A stretch of 64,000 bases of DNA, taken from Metasolibacillus fluoroglycofenilyticus (GTDB lineage: Bacteria > Bacillota > Bacilli > Bacillales_A > Planococcaceae). Under the pieces are notes generated by a model that worked only from the letters and a program-made list of their open reading frames with translations, was not told the DNA's origin and searched no databases. Shown piece after piece: positions 8,954 through 19,214 of the stretch. Within the stretch, counting starts at the first letter, position 1. Each line of letters starts with the position of its first letter. The DNA lies in the NCBI RefSeq assembly GCF_003049645.1, contig NZ_PYWK01000001.1:124001-188000 (forward strand). The letters are read 5' to 3'. The position numbers were made by a program, and so were the translations under genes.

Positions 8954-10222
8954 ATGGCGTTATTAATTATTAATGCAAATGAAGTTGTAACATTAGCGAG
9001 TGAGAAAAAAGGGCCTCGTATAAAAGAGGCAATGACAGAAATCAATGTACTGCAAGATGTAGCGGTATTGGTTGCTGAGGGGGAAATCGTCGAGATTGCT
9101 CCCCTTGAGCAATTAAAGCACAATCATACGGAGTTAGTAGAAAGCGCAGAAATCATCGACGCAAAAGGTCAAATCGTCTTACCAGGTTTCGTTGATGCAC
9201 ATACCCATTTAGTGCACGGTGGCACACGTGAAAATGAGTTTAATATGCGCTTAAACGGTTCGACATATATGGAAATTATGAATGCTGGTGGTGGCATTCA
9301 CTATACGACGACAAAAACGCGTGAGGCGAGCTTTGATGAGCTGTATGATAAAACATATGCCCATTTAAACACATTTTTAAAGCACGGTATTACAACGGTT
9401 GAGGCGAAATCTGGCTACGGCCTTGATTGGGAAACAGAGTATAAGCAATTAACGGTTGCGAAAAAATTACAAGAAACGCATGCGGTAGATGTTGTTTCAA
9501 CATTTATGGGCGCACATGCTGTACCGAAGGAATACAAGGAAAACAGCGATAAATTCGTCGATATCGTCATTGAAGAAATGCTACCAAAAGTAGCGGAGCA
9601 AGGCCTAGCTGAATTTAATGATGTCTTTTGCGAGCATGGTGTTTTTACGCCGGAGCAATCGCGCCGCATTTTATTAGCAGGCAAAGCTTTAGGCTTAACA
9701 CCGAAAATTCATGCGGATGAAATTGAGCCGTATGAGGGGGCAGAGCTAGCAGCGGAAGTCGGGGCAATTTCAGCGGAGCATTTACTCGTCGCTTCAGATG
9801 AAGGGATTCGCCAAATGGCAGAGGCTGGAACAATTGCTGTGCTTTTACCCGGAACAGCTTTTTTCCTACGTGCGCCATTTGCACGAGGCCGCCTAATGGT
9901 TGATTCAGGAGTTCCTGTTGCAATTTCAACGGACTTCAACCCGGGCTCATCCCCTACAATTAGCTTGCCATTTATTCAAAATTTAGCTTGCTTAAATATG
10001 GGCATGACGATGGAAGAGGTTATTACAGCGACAACGATTAATGCGGCATATGCGATTAATCGCGGCGATGAAGTCGGCTCATTAGAGGCTGGTAAAAAAG
10101 CAGACATCGTCATTCTAAACGTACCAAACTACAAGCAAATGCAATATTTCTATGGCATGAACCATACACATACAGTTATTAAAGGCGGGCAAGTTGTTGT
10201 GAAGGATGGCGTTCTCGTATGA
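8954..10222 (+). CDS. hutI: Imidazolonepropionase
   Basis: This amidohydrolase opens imidazolone propionate to formiminoglutamate. The metal-binding motif DAHTHLVHGGTRENEF and the downstream STDFNPGSSP motif are intact over 422 residues. The start is 4 bp after the hutU stop and the stop overlaps the hutG start (ATGA), indicating translational coupling within a hutU-hutI-hutG operon. Confidence 0.97.
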   Translation: MALLIINANEVVTLASEKKGPRIKEAMTEINVLQDVAVLVAEGEIVEIAPLEQLKHNHTELVESAEIIDAKGQIVLPGFVDAHTHLVHGGTRENEFNMRLNGSTYMEIMNAGGGIHYTTTKTREASFDELYDKTYAHLNTFLKHGITTVEAKSGYGLDWETEYKQLTVAKKLQETHAVDVVSTFMGAHAVPKEYKENSDKFVDIVIEEMLPKVAEQGLAEFNDVFCEHGVFTPEQSRRILLAGKALGLTPKIHADEIEPYEGAELAAEVGAISAEHLLVASDEGIRQMAEAGTIAVLLPGTAFFLRAPFARGRLMVDSGVPVAISTDFNPGSSPTISLPFIQNLACLNMGMTMEEVITATTINAAYAINRGDEVGSLEAGKKADIVILNVPNYKQMQYFYGMNHTHTVIKGGQVVVKDGVLV

Positions 10223-11181
10223 GTGAAGTCATTGTACAGCCAAGCTTTAAATGGCAGCGTCAAGATGGGCAGGATATAAAAGTGAAGGATTGGATTTGTC
10301 CTGTAGCGGAAATGACAGAGGAGCCTCAAGTCGTTGTACTAGGTGTGCCTTTATCGCGCTCGTCAATTAGTGCATCTGCCGCATCGGAATTTCCAAATGC
10401 CTTCCGCAAAAGCTGGGAGCTATTCGCGACCTATTATATTGATGAGCAAGTCGATATTCGTGGCTTGCGCGTAGCCGATATTGGCGATGTCAAAATGCAT
10501 ACGACCGATATTTTGCAATGTCATCGCAATATTGAACAGGCAATGAATGAAGTGATGCAGCGCTATCCACAAAGCTTTTACGTGTCAATTGGTGGTGACC
10601 ATTCAATTACAGCACCGCTCATACGTGCATTGCGTGAGGGAAAGCGTGTTGGCATTTTGCAATTTGACACCCATTTAGATTTGCGTGATTTATCGGATGG
10701 ACCATCAAACGGTACACCGATTCGCCAGCTACTGGAGGCGGGTGTCGTGCGCGGTGAGGATGTATATAATATTGGCTTACACGGCTTTTATAATGCTCCG
10801 TCCTTAATTGAGGCGGCAAGGCATTACGGTGTCAATATGATTACATTGAAGCACATGCGTCGCAAAGGGGCACAGCAGCAAATTGCTGAGGTCATGACAG
10901 CGCTACAGGACAAGGTTGACTTTGTTTACGTAACCGTCGATATAGATGTACTAGATATCGCCTATGCTCCAGGCGTACCAGCCTCCACACCGGGCGGCAT
11001 GCGTACAGACGAGCTCTTCGATTTATTGTTTGAGGTAGGCAAATATGAGGCGGTGCGCGCAATGGACTTTGTTTGCATTGACCCACATCGTGATTCGAAG
11101 GAGCTACAAACTATAAAAGCTGTGACCTATGCGTTTTTAACAGCAATGAGCTCTCGTTATATAAGTTTAAGCGATAAATAA
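10219..11181 (+). CDS. hutG: Formimidoylglutamase
   Basis: This ureohydrolase (arginase fold) cleaves formiminoglutamate to glutamate and formamide. The manganese-binding motifs are visible as GGDHS, FDTHLDLRD and VTVDIDVLD in 320 residues. It is the last gene of the hut operon, overlapping hutI by 4 bp and followed by a strong terminator. Confidence 0.95.
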   Translation: MSEVIVQPSFKWQRQDGQDIKVKDWICPVAEMTEEPQVVVLGVPLSRSSISASAASEFPNAFRKSWELFATYYIDEQVDIRGLRVADIGDVKMHTTDILQCHRNIEQAMNEVMQRYPQSFYVSIGGDHSITAPLIRALREGKRVGILQFDTHLDLRDLSDGPSNGTPIRQLLEAGVVRGEDVYNIGLHGFYNAPSLIEAARHYGVNMITLKHMRRKGAQQQIAEVMTALQDKVDFVYVTVDIDVLDIAYAPGVPASTPGGMRTDELFDLLFEVGKYEAVRAMDFVCIDPHRDSKELQTIKAVTYAFLTAMSSRYISLSDK

Positions 11182-11185
11182 AAAT

Positions 11186-11236
11186 AAAACCGTCTGGAAA
11201 GTAGCATAGTTTGCACACTTTTTAGACGGTTTTTTA
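11186..11236 (+). terminator. Terminator after hutG
   Basis: Arms AACCGTCTGGAAAGT and ACTTTTTAGACGGTT form a long stem followed by a T-run. It separates the hut operon from the convergent small membrane-protein gene, whose stop lies at its right edge. Confidence 0.85.
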
Positions 11237-11593
11237 GTTAAGATTATTCTTCATATAAAGTAAAAGACTTGAAGCCACATAAATGATTATTAGAAATACG
11301 GGTATTTTAAAAAGCCAATGACTTTCCACAAATAGTAATTTTGGGAAAAGCAGCGCAAGAAAAGCGAAAACTAGCAATCCAATTGTTTTGCTAAAAGATA
11401 TTTGCTCGTCATTCTTTTTTTCGTCACCGTATTTTATAGCCGCTATATTTTGCACTAGCGCTGCGGCAGTAACTAAGGCAATTAAAATGGCAGGTACTTT
11501 GAACGACCAGTGCTCCTTCACGAATATTTCACGTATGAAGTAAATCATGAAAAAAGCTGGGATTAGTATTCCTATTAATCTTCTAAAATTCAT
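11234..11593 (-). CDS. Small membrane protein, unknown function
   Basis: This 119-residue protein has about four hydrophobic segments in two similar halves, each with an H-W-[SL]-F-K-[VI]-P motif (EHWSFKVPAI and SHWLFKIPVF), suggesting an internal duplication. I do not recognise a family. Its ATG begins 1 bp after the stop of a 49-codon membrane gene upstream, so the two are probably translationally coupled. Confidence 0.7.
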   Translation of the reverse strand: MNFRRLIGILIPAFFMIYFIREIFVKEHWSFKVPAILIALVTAAALVQNIAAIKYGDEKKNDEQISFSKTIGLLVFAFLALLFPKLLFVESHWLFKIPVFLIIIYVASSLLLYMKNNLN

Positions 11594-11594
11594 A

Positions 11595-11744
11595 TCAGCG
11601 TTTAATCTCTCGCTTTTTAATTAATAAGAAAATTCCCCGAATTAGTAAGGCTATACTAATAGCAAGAGTGAATAGTCCGCTAATGGGGGTTAAAAATCCA
11701 ACTGAAAATACTATTATACTTAAAATAATCAATACTACTGCCAT
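11595..11744 (-). CDS. 49-residue membrane peptide
   Basis: The frame begins MAVVLIILSIIVFSV with an AAGGGGGG ribosome binding site 7 bp before the ATG, and ends IKKREIKR. It is almost wholly two hydrophobic segments plus a basic tail. It is tightly coupled to the 119-residue gene that follows. Its function is unknown. Confidence 0.65.
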   Translation of the reverse strand: MAVVLIILSIIVFSVGFLTPISGLFTLAISIALLIRGIFLLIKKREIKR

Positions 11745-11921
11745 AATTATTCCCCCCTTCCTTTATAATAATTGATAAATATGTTATTTTCTACTTCCAG
11801 AGATGCATCTTATTTTGACTATTTTTAGTCATATATGAAAAATACATGTTTTTGAAAGTGCACTAAGCATTGGTTTCTACTAAAGCTTCTTCTACAATTA
11901 AAGCGAGTGGAGGATGCGACG

Positions 11922-12968
11922 ATGAATAAGCAAGAGATGTATGACTTTTTTAATTTATATAAAATAGAATGTAATAAAACAGATGAATGGTTAGCAGAGC
12001 GTTTGAAGCAGGAGCCATTCTCTTTAACGACAGAAGAATTAACATTTGGTGCGCGTGTTGCGTGGCGCAACAGTAATAAATGTATTGGGCGTTTGTTTTG
12101 GCAGTCATTGCATGTTTTTGACGAGCGTCATTTACTAGAGGAGCAAGCAATCTTTGAGGCACTTTTGCGCCATATTAGTTTTGCGACAAATGGTGGGAAA
12201 ATTCGTCCTGCACAAACCGTTTTTGCCCCTAATCGTGTGCGCATTTGGAACCATCAGTTGATTCGTTATGCAGGATACGAGACGAATAATGGGATTGTTG
12301 GGGATTCGGATTCATTGCACTTTACGAAAATATGTATGGAGCTTGGGTGGCAAGGGGAGGGTACGGATTTCGACGTACTGCCACTTGTTATTCAAGTGGA
12401 TGAACGTAAGCCAAAATGGTTTGAGATTCCGAGAAAGTATGTGTTAGAAGTTGATATGACACATCCGGAATATGATAGCTTTGCACAGCTTCAGCTTAAA
12501 TGGTATGCCGTGCCGATTATTTCGAGTATGCGCTTTAGTTGTGGTGGATTCGAATTTGCTGCTGCACCATTCAACGGCTGGTATATGGGCACTGAAATTG
12601 GTGCGCGTAATTTGGCTGACGTGGAGCGTTATAATATGCTGCCTGCTGTGGCAGATACAATTGGTATTACACGCGAATCAAACAGCTCCTTATGGAAAGA
12701 CCGCGCACTTGTCGAGCTCAATATTGCGGTACTACACTCTTTTAAAAGGGCGGGTGTCAGCATTGTTGACCATCATACTGCCGCACAGCAATTTAAGCTT
12801 TTTCAGCAGCTAGAGAAGGACGCGGCGCGTGAAGTAACAGGCAATTGGACGTGGTTAATTCCACCGCTTTCGCCCGCAACAACACATATTTATCATCAGC
12901 CTATTTCCAATGAGATAAAGAAGCCAAATTATTTTTATCCTGTATGCAAGCCCTTTACATCAAAATAG
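11922..12968 (+). CDS. nos: Bacterial nitric oxide synthase, oxygenase domain
   Basis: This haem enzyme makes nitric oxide and citrulline from arginine. At 348 residues it is the oxygenase domain only, as in Bacillus. The haem-ligand cysteine is C54 in [10 protein letters not shown]. The substrate region [20 protein letters not shown] and the C-terminal HHTAAQQF and [12 protein letters not shown] motifs are intact. The ATG at 11922 is chosen over GTG at 11907 because GGAGG lies 8 bp before it. Reductase partners are not encoded nearby; flavodoxins elsewhere are the known donors in Bacillus. Confidence 0.97.
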   Translation: MNKQEMYDFFNLYKIECNKTDEWLAERLKQEPFSLTTEELTFGARVAWRNSNKCIGRLFWQSLHVFDERHLLEEQAIFEALLRHISFATNGGKIRPAQTVFAPNRVRIWNHQLIRYAGYETNNGIVGDSDSLHFTKICMELGWQGEGTDFDVLPLVIQVDERKPKWFEIPRKYVLEVDMTHPEYDSFAQLQLKWYAVPIISSMRFSCGGFEFAAAPFNGWYMGTEIGARNLADVERYNMLPAVADTIGITRESNSSLWKDRALVELNIAVLHSFKRAGVSIVDHHTAAQQFKLFQQLEKDAAREVTGNWTWLIPPLSPATTHIYHQPISNEIKKPNYFYPVCKPFTSK

Positions 12969-13104
12969 CAAGAGGGTGCTAGCTAGTAAAAAGCAAAAGA
13001 CCAATATACTTTAATATAAGGAAGAACTGCTAAATACAGTGTTAGTAGGACGCCCACTTCAAGACTTAAGTGAAGATACGCTAAGGATAAGTGAGAGATT
13101 GACC

Positions 13105-13177
13105 GCCCGTAAAAGCCGATTGGTCCAACTAATAATCAGTGGAGGATGAAAAAACCTCCACTGATTGAAGTTTCACT
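13105..13177. repeat. Dispersed element R4, copy b
   Basis: This copy contains a perfect 12-bp stem AATCAGTGGAGG / CCTCCACTGATT (13134-13166) and matches 5207-5281. The 375 bp between nos and the next gene hold this element and a hairpin-forming stretch but no credible gene. Confidence 0.7.
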
Positions 13178-13343
13178 TTATCACCTTTTCAAAGACAGCT
13201 CTCTATTCTAATGCCAAAGCACAATCTTCAGCGTCTCGGTCTAGAGACGTAGTAATAATTCCACCGCGAGGATGTTTTTGGAAAAACATTAATTCTATAT
13301 ACTAAAGATAACATATACAGTATGTAGAGGGAGGATATAAAAA

Positions 13344-14060
13344 ATGAAAAAGGTAATGATACTTGGAGTGATGATAGGTGCTTCGGTTATGGTGTTAACA
13401 GGCTGCTTTCCTTTTATGTCAGGCAAAACAAGAGAGGAATCCATTGAGGTTACCAGGGATGAGGCTAAAAACTTAAATGTCGATATTGACCTTGGGGTGG
13501 GAGAGGTAACAATTGCTAAAGGTGCAAAGCAATGGGTAGAGGGCACTGCGCAGTATAATAAAAAGAAGTTAGCTCCGCAAGTGAGGTATAAATCAAAGGG
13601 GCAGACAGGCGAAGTCAAAATTGAACAAAAGGGTTCGAGAAACATTGGTTTGTCAGAAGTAAAAAGCAATTGGTCGCTTATGCTGAATGAAGATGTGCCG
13701 ATGGATTTATCTATAGAGACGGGTGCAGCCGTTGCTAAGCTCGACCTACAGGGTCTACAGCTTCAAAAGCTAGATATTGACACAGGCGTTGGTGATTTAT
13801 CCGTTAATTTAGGCGGCGATTGGTCAAAGGGCTTTGACACAAAAATTGAATCAGGTGTAGGCAAAACAACTGTTATTTTACCATCAGCCGTAGGTGTGAA
13901 AATTACAGTGGAAAAAGGTATCGGTACTCTTGATGTCGATGGCTTTATTGCTAATGGAAATGGCGTATATGTCAATGAAGCATATGGTGAGGCAGAAGTA
14001 ACAATTAATGTAAGTATTGAAATGGGCATCGGCGAAGTCACATTAAAGTTAGATAAATAA
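13344..14060 (+). CDS. Lipoprotein with toast-rack/DUF4097-like beta repeats
   Basis: This 238-residue predicted lipoprotein has the lipobox LTGC (cysteine at residue 21). Its C-terminal two thirds carry repeated short strands of the type DTGVGDLSV, ESGVGKTTV, EKGIGTLDV and EMGIGEVTL, the parallel-beta pattern of DUF4097/toast-rack adhesin-like domains. Its likely site is the outer face of the membrane. The ATG at 13344 follows AGGGAGG. Function is unknown; it stands alone and ends in a hairpin terminator. Confidence 0.75.
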   Translation: MKKVMILGVMIGASVMVLTGCFPFMSGKTREESIEVTRDEAKNLNVDIDLGVGEVTIAKGAKQWVEGTAQYNKKKLAPQVRYKSKGQTGEVKIEQKGSRNIGLSEVKSNWSLMLNEDVPMDLSIETGAAVAKLDLQGLQLQKLDIDTGVGDLSVNLGGDWSKGFDTKIESGVGKTTVILPSAVGVKITVEKGIGTLDVDGFIANGNGVYVNEAYGEAEVTINVSIEMGIGEVTLKLDK

Positions 14061-14069
14061 TAGATGAAG

Positions 14070-14122
14070 AGATGGCTGTCTTGAAAGCGCTGTGTTGCTT
14101 GCTTTCGAGACAGCCATTTTAG
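14070..14122 (+). terminator. Terminator after the lipoprotein gene
   Basis: Arms GGCTGTCTTGAAAGC and GCTTTCGAGACAGCC are followed by a short T tract. The stem belongs to the GTCTGAAAGC hairpin group seen at several gene ends here. It also lies downstream of the convergent nuclease gene and could serve both. Confidence 0.75.
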
Positions 14123-14149
14123 AGTAAAAATAACTTTTTTACAGCTATT

Positions 14150-14704
14150 TTATTTTTTTAGAATAAGGTCGATTAATTCTTCACGGTCAATCAAATAAAC
14201 ATCGTTAATATCCGCGAGCTTGATAGCCTGCTTTGTGAAATGGCTATTTGTCACAACCCATGCCTCTGTTGCATCATACATTTTAACTGCACCGATAATT
14301 TCTTGCACTGCTTTTACGCCGACTGTGCCGCTATAACGCTTAGCTTGCACAGCAATTATTTCTTTGCGGTCCTTTAAAATCAAGTCTGCCCCATAATCAC
14401 CAGAAGCGGCAGTATAGGATACTTTATATCCGCGGCGTTTGAATAACTGGCCTAAAAATTGTTCAAATTCTTCCCCAGTCATATTATCTACATCTTTAAT
14501 TCCCGCTCTACGTAAACGAGCAAGTCGTCTCGTTTTAAACCAAACTGTACAGCAAATAATGACAACGAAATAAATGACGATGGCAGTGATAATACCTTGC
14601 CACGTTTTTGTGAAATACCAGCCTATAACACCAGAGATTACTAATAATATTTGAAGGAATGAAGTGAATAAGCTTTTTTTATGTTTTTTCTTTCTTTTTT
14701 TCAA
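14150..14704 (-). CDS. Membrane-anchored Mrr-type restriction endonuclease-like protein
   Basis: This 184-residue protein has two N-terminal membrane segments (residues 12-55) and a C-terminal PD-(D/E)xK nuclease domain. The fold residues are visible as GDYGADLIL and IAVQAKRYSG, the D-x-x-GADL ... Q-x-K signature of Mrr_cat proteins. Such proteins are common solitary genes of unknown role in Bacillaceae; there is no methylase partner. Confidence 0.85.
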   Translation of the reverse strand: MKKRKKKHKKSLFTSFLQILLVISGVIGWYFTKTWQGIITAIVIYFVVIICCTVWFKTRRLARLRRAGIKDVDNMTGEEFEQFLGQLFKRRGYKVSYTAASGDYGADLILKDRKEIIAVQAKRYSGTVGVKAVQEIIGAVKMYDATEAWVVTNSHFTKQAIKLADINDVYLIDREELIDLILKK

Positions 14705-14767
14705 AATTTGTACTCCTAACTATAATGATACTTTTTATTATAGCATAAAAAGGTACAAATGTTCGTA

Positions 14768-15964
14768 TTAGATTGTACGGTTTTGTGAGCTAATCATACT
14801 TGTTATGAAAAGTATGACCGTAATAATAATGAACATGACATTTGGAACATACCAGTCGCCCGTAGCATCATGAATATAGCCAAGCGCGATAGGTCCAACC
14901 GCTGCAAGCAAGTAGCCAATAGATTGAGCAAATCCTGATAGCTCAGCAGCTTCATATGCTGTTTTAGTGCGCAAAGTGAAAAGCATCATACACAGACTGA
15001 AGGAGGCTCCTCCCGCGAAGCCAAGGAAAATCATCCAAATGATTACTAGGCTTGTCCATTCCATTAAAAGCCCAGCATAACCAATGAAATAGCAAATAAT
15101 AAAAAATACTGCAATAGGACGTTGAGAAGAGAGTCTACTTGCGATAATTGGCACGATAAAGGTCATTGGGATTTGCGCAAACTGTGAAAGCATTGTAAGC
15201 CAACCCGCTTTTTCAGGAGTTATGCCTTGTGATACTAGTATTTCTGGTAGCCATGTCGCTAAAGAATAAAAGAAGAACGATTGGAATCCCATTGTTAAAG
15301 CGACAGTCCATGCAAGCCCTGAACGAGAGAGCTTTGCGCGCGGTTGTTTTGCACTAGGGCCAATCATTTCTACTTTATTGCTACGTAATAAAGGAAGCCA
15401 AGCAGCCAATGTTATCAGACAAAGGATTATGGAGAAACCTAGAGCCCCCTGCCAGCCCCACGATGATGAGGCGATGGGATGACTTATGCCGACCGCTAGC
15501 CCAGCTGAGAGGTTCATAGATACGGTATAAATCCCCATTAAAAGTCCGATATGTAGCGGAAATTTCAGCTTGAAATAACTAGGAATAAGTACGTTGGCAA
15601 AGGAAATAGCTATCCCAATTAATATTGTTCCAGCTATAAGTAAAAACGCAACACCTGTAGAACGTAAAATGATTCCTATTGCTAAAAATATAACAGAATA
15701 AAATAAAGTGTTCTCCATCCCCAATTTACGTGCGATTGATGCCGCAAAGGGTGAAATAACCGCAAAGGCTAATAAAGGAATCGTCGTTAAAAATCCAGCC
15801 AGCGTATTGGAAATTCCTAAATCAGCACGAATAAATGGAATAGCGGGCCCTACGACAGTCAGTGGTGTTCGTAAAATCGTTGCAATAAGAAAAATGGCTA
15901 CAACGAAGAGCAAAGTTTGCTTTGTTAGTTTTTTATTTGTTTGGCTTGATAAATCTGAATTCAT
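14768..15964 (-). CDS. MFS transporter, CynX/NimT-like
   Basis: This 398-residue protein has about 12 membrane segments. Its N-terminal region RTPLTVVGPAIPFIRADLGI and general pattern resemble the cyanate/nitroimidazole (CynX/NimT) MFS group. The substrate is not known. It starts at 15964 and ends 64 bp from the nuclease gene start on the same strand. Confidence 0.8.
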   Translation of the reverse strand: MNSDLSSQTNKKLTKQTLLFVVAIFLIATILRTPLTVVGPAIPFIRADLGISNTLAGFLTTIPLLAFAVISPFAASIARKLGMENTLFYSVIFLAIGIILRSTGVAFLLIAGTILIGIAISFANVLIPSYFKLKFPLHIGLLMGIYTVSMNLSAGLAVGISHPIASSSWGWQGALGFSIILCLITLAAWLPLLRSNKVEMIGPSAKQPRAKLSRSGLAWTVALTMGFQSFFFYSLATWLPEILVSQGITPEKAGWLTMLSQFAQIPMTFIVPIIASRLSSQRPIAVFFIICYFIGYAGLLMEWTSLVIIWMIFLGFAGGASFSLCMMLFTLRTKTAYEAAELSGFAQSIGYLLAAVGPIALGYIHDATGDWYVPNVMFIIITVILFITSMISSQNRTI

Positions 15965-16104
15965 TGCGATCCTCCTACTACATAATTATTTCATTATATA
16001 GCAAGTGCATACGGATTTCTAAAAGGTTGTTTACATACGCTAGGAAAAGGTAAGTGAAATATGCTAAAATGCAAGAAATCATTATTATGAAGGATGTGAA
16101 GCGA

Positions 16105-16797
16105 ATGGGAGTATCGGCAGGGTTTTATAAAAAGATACAAGCTTGGGTAACGGATGATGATGCGCAATTGGCCTTTCGACCGTTTCAAGTCGATGGGAAT
16201 CCATATAAATCTAGAATGTTATTAGTCGGTGCAGTTGCGACCCCTAAAATTGAAAGTAATACAACGAGCGAAGCTGTGTATATCGATGCGCTAGTAAATG
16301 GTCAATTATTCGATGAAATATACGGACATGAGATGAAGCAGCAATCGCGAGAGTATTTGGGGATGTTGCATTTCATTGAATGGGTCAGGCAAACGCTTAA
16401 TACTCAGGTAGTTGCAACATATATAAATACTTTACAGGTGAAGGATGTGCAGGAGCTAAAGCTAGCGCGCAAGGAAACGCCGAATTTATATAAGAGAGGG
16501 CAAGTAATCTTTCGAGAAGTAGTGGAGGAATTTCAACCCGAATTTATTGTCTTACATGGTACAGAGGCAGTGCAACAATTTAGAATGAATTTTGCCGAAC
16601 AGCTAACGGATTACTATAGTCAAGTGAACAAAGTGCAACAATTAGAGGAGTATGGTGTTTTTGGAGAGTTGCATTGTAAAAATGGTCATATTATTAAGGT
16701 TTTAGCATGCCGTAGCATGAGTTACTATGGTAAAGAGGGTAAAGTATTTCAACAATTTAAAGACAAAATAAAGAGCTTATACGAGCCGTATCAATAA
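16105..16797 (+). CDS. Hypothetical protein, possibly uracil-DNA-glycosylase-fold
   Basis: This soluble 230-residue protein has no certain family. The segments PFQVDGNPYKSRMLLVGA near the N-terminus and EFIVLHGTEAVQQF in the middle recall the uracil-DNA-glycosylase-like fold, but I cannot confirm it. The ATG at 16105 follows AAGGATGTGAAG; earlier in-frame ATGs at 16054 and 16087 are less well placed. Confidence 0.55.
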   Translation: MGVSAGFYKKIQAWVTDDDAQLAFRPFQVDGNPYKSRMLLVGAVATPKIESNTTSEAVYIDALVNGQLFDEIYGHEMKQQSREYLGMLHFIEWVRQTLNTQVVATYINTLQVKDVQELKLARKETPNLYKRGQVIFREVVEEFQPEFIVLHGTEAVQQFRMNFAEQLTDYYSQVNKVQQLEEYGVFGELHCKNGHIIKVLACRSMSYYGKEGKVFQQFKDKIKSLYEPYQ

Positions 16798-16843
16798 GAT
16801 ACATAATCAGAAAAGTGTGAAAAATTTTATTATTTTGGAGCTA

Positions 16844-16872
16844 TTGCATTAAAGCGTTTTGGTGCTTATAAT
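16844..16872 (+). promoter_or_regulatory. Sigma-A promoter for xpt-pbuX
   Basis: TTGCAT, a 17-bp spacer and a TATAAT -10 preceded by TGCT (extended -10 type) lie about 30 bp before the purine riboswitch. Confidence 0.75.
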
Positions 16873-16901
16873 TGGAGCATTCTTAATTCAAAATTATATT
16901 T

Positions 16902-16971
16902 TACTCATATAATAACGAGGATATGGCTCGTAAGTTTCTACCGATTTCCCGTAAAGAAATCGACTATGAGA
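16902..16971 (+). promoter_or_regulatory. Guanine-class purine riboswitch
   Basis: The conserved three-way junction is easily read: P1 arm ACTCATAT, core GGATATGG and GTTTCTACCG, CCGTAAA loop, and GACTATGAG closing strand. The C in GACTATG is the specificity base of guanine/xanthine-sensing members. It should stop xpt-pbuX transcription when guanine is plentiful. Confidence 0.95.
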
Positions 16972-17033
16972 AGAAGTAGCAAAATGCATGTGAGATTTAC
17001 ATGTTAATTTATTGTTATACGTTCTTTCGGTGT

Positions 17034-17095
17034 AGAAAACTCGAAGGGCTCTTCTCTATATAGAGATAGCTTTTCGAGTTTTTTAGCTTCTTTTA
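17034..17095 (+). terminator. Riboswitch expression-platform terminator
   Basis: Arms AAAACTCGAA and TTCGAGTTTT with an inner TCTCTATATAGAGA stem, followed by T-rich sequence, form the intrinsic terminator of the purine riboswitch. More than 200 bp separate it from the xpt start, occupied by a dispersed repeat. Confidence 0.85.
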
Positions 17096-17120
17096 GTAAA
17101 TGTTTGGATATTCCCTAACA

Positions 17121-17871
<751 letters not shown>

Positions 17872-17894
17872 GACTGTAGGAGGTCACATTTTTT

Positions 17895-19163
17895 ATGAAT
17901 GGCTTTAAGGCAACAACTTTAGGTATTCAGCATTTACTCGCAATGTACGCAGGAGCAATTTTAGTACCTTTGATTATCGGTGGCGCACTCAATTTTACGC
18001 CAGCACAAATGACATATTTAGTCGCAATTGATATTATGATGTGTGGTATTGCGACACTATTGCAAGTATGGAAAGGCAAATATATCGGTATTGGTTTGCC
18101 TGTTGTACTTGGCTGTACATTTACAGCGGTAAGCCCAATTATCTTAATCGGTTCTTCTAGCGGCTTAGGAGCAGTTTACGGTGCGATTATCGCTTCCGGT
18201 ATCATTATTGTTTTAATTTCAGGTGTTTTTGGCTTATTAGTGCGCTTTTTCCCACCTGTTGTAACAGGCTCAGTTGTGACAATTATTGGGGTTAGTTTAA
18301 TTCCAGTAGCAATTAACAATATGGGCGGTGGACAAGGGGCAGATGACTTTGCGTCAGGTTCTAATGTTGGTTTAGCATTTATTACACTACTAATTATTTT
18401 AGTAATTTACCGTTTTTCTAATGGGTTTATCCGTGCGATTGCTATTTTATTAGGCTTAGTCATTGGGACGATTGTTGCAGCATTTATGGGGAAGGTAGAC
18501 TTTACACCAGTTATTGATGCTTCTTGGATGCATATTGCAGTGCCATTCTATTTAGCGACACCGACCTTCGATGCATCTGCCATTATTATAATGACACTTG
18601 TAGCGATGGTATCCCTAGTTGAATCAACAGGTGTTTACTACGCATTAAGTGATATTTGTGAAAAGCCCTTAACATCGAAGGATTTAGCGAAGGGATATCG
18701 TGCGGAAGGGTTAGCCTCTATTATCGGTGGTATTTTCAATGCTTTCCCATACACGACGTTTTCACAAAATGTCGGCTTAATTCAAGTATCTGGCGTGCGT
18801 GACCGCAAAGTTATTTTTATTACAGGTGGGATGTTAGTTGCGCTAGGTTTTTTACCGAAGCTTGCTGCTTTAACGACAATTATTCCAACACCTGTGCTAG
18901 GTGCTGCGATGCTAGCGATGTTCGGAATGGTCATTACACAAGGAATTAAAATGCTAGCTCCAGAAATTGCGAAATCAACAGAAAATGCCATGATTGTTGC
19001 CTGTGCGGTAGGATTAGGTATCGGCGTAGCCGTTGTACCAGAGTTATTCGCATCATTACCTTCTAAGTTTGGCTTAAATATTTTAACATCAAATGGAATC
19101 GTCTGTGGTTCTGTGACAGCGATTGTTCTTAACATTGTATTCAATATGATTGGCAAAAAATAA
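17895..19163 (+). CDS. pbuX: Xanthine permease (NCS2 family)
   Basis: This 422-residue, roughly 14-helix carrier brings xanthine into the cell for Xpt. The NCS2 signature region is present (TFSQNVGLIQVSGVRDR), as is the conserved GLG-type pore segment. It is the second gene of the riboswitch-controlled operon, with the ribosome binding site TAGGAGG. A perfect 45-bp palindrome follows its stop. Confidence 0.95.
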   Translation: MNGFKATTLGIQHLLAMYAGAILVPLIIGGALNFTPAQMTYLVAIDIMMCGIATLLQVWKGKYIGIGLPVVLGCTFTAVSPIILIGSSSGLGAVYGAIIASGIIIVLISGVFGLLVRFFPPVVTGSVVTIIGVSLIPVAINNMGGGQGADDFASGSNVGLAFITLLIILVIYRFSNGFIRAIAILLGLVIGTIVAAFMGKVDFTPVIDASWMHIAVPFYLATPTFDASAIIIMTLVAMVSLVESTGVYYALSDICEKPLTSKDLAKGYRAEGLASIIGGIFNAFPYTTFSQNVGLIQVSGVRDRKVIFITGGMLVALGFLPKLAALTTIIPTPVLGAAMLAMFGMVITQGIKMLAPEIAKSTENAMIVACAVGLGIGVAVVPELFASLPSKFGLNILTSNGIVCGSVTAIVLNIVFNMIGKK

Positions 19164-19164
19164 A

Positions 19165-19209
19165 GTGCCAGGCACACAAACAATTCAGAATTGTTTGTGT
19201 GCCTGGCAC
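19165..19209. repeat. 45-bp palindrome P45, copy 1
   Basis: This is a perfect inverted repeat of 22-bp arms around one base. The outer arm is GTGCCAGGCAC, then ACAAACAATTC. It stands between the convergent genes pbuX and a 103-residue protein gene and is followed by T6 on the plus strand, so it probably terminates both transcripts. Confidence 0.9.
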
Positions 19210-19214
19210 GTTTT

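Noticed and set aside
14150..14704. Restriction-modification or defence island
   Set aside because: The Mrr-like protein is a solitary membrane-anchored type without methylase or defence genes nearby.
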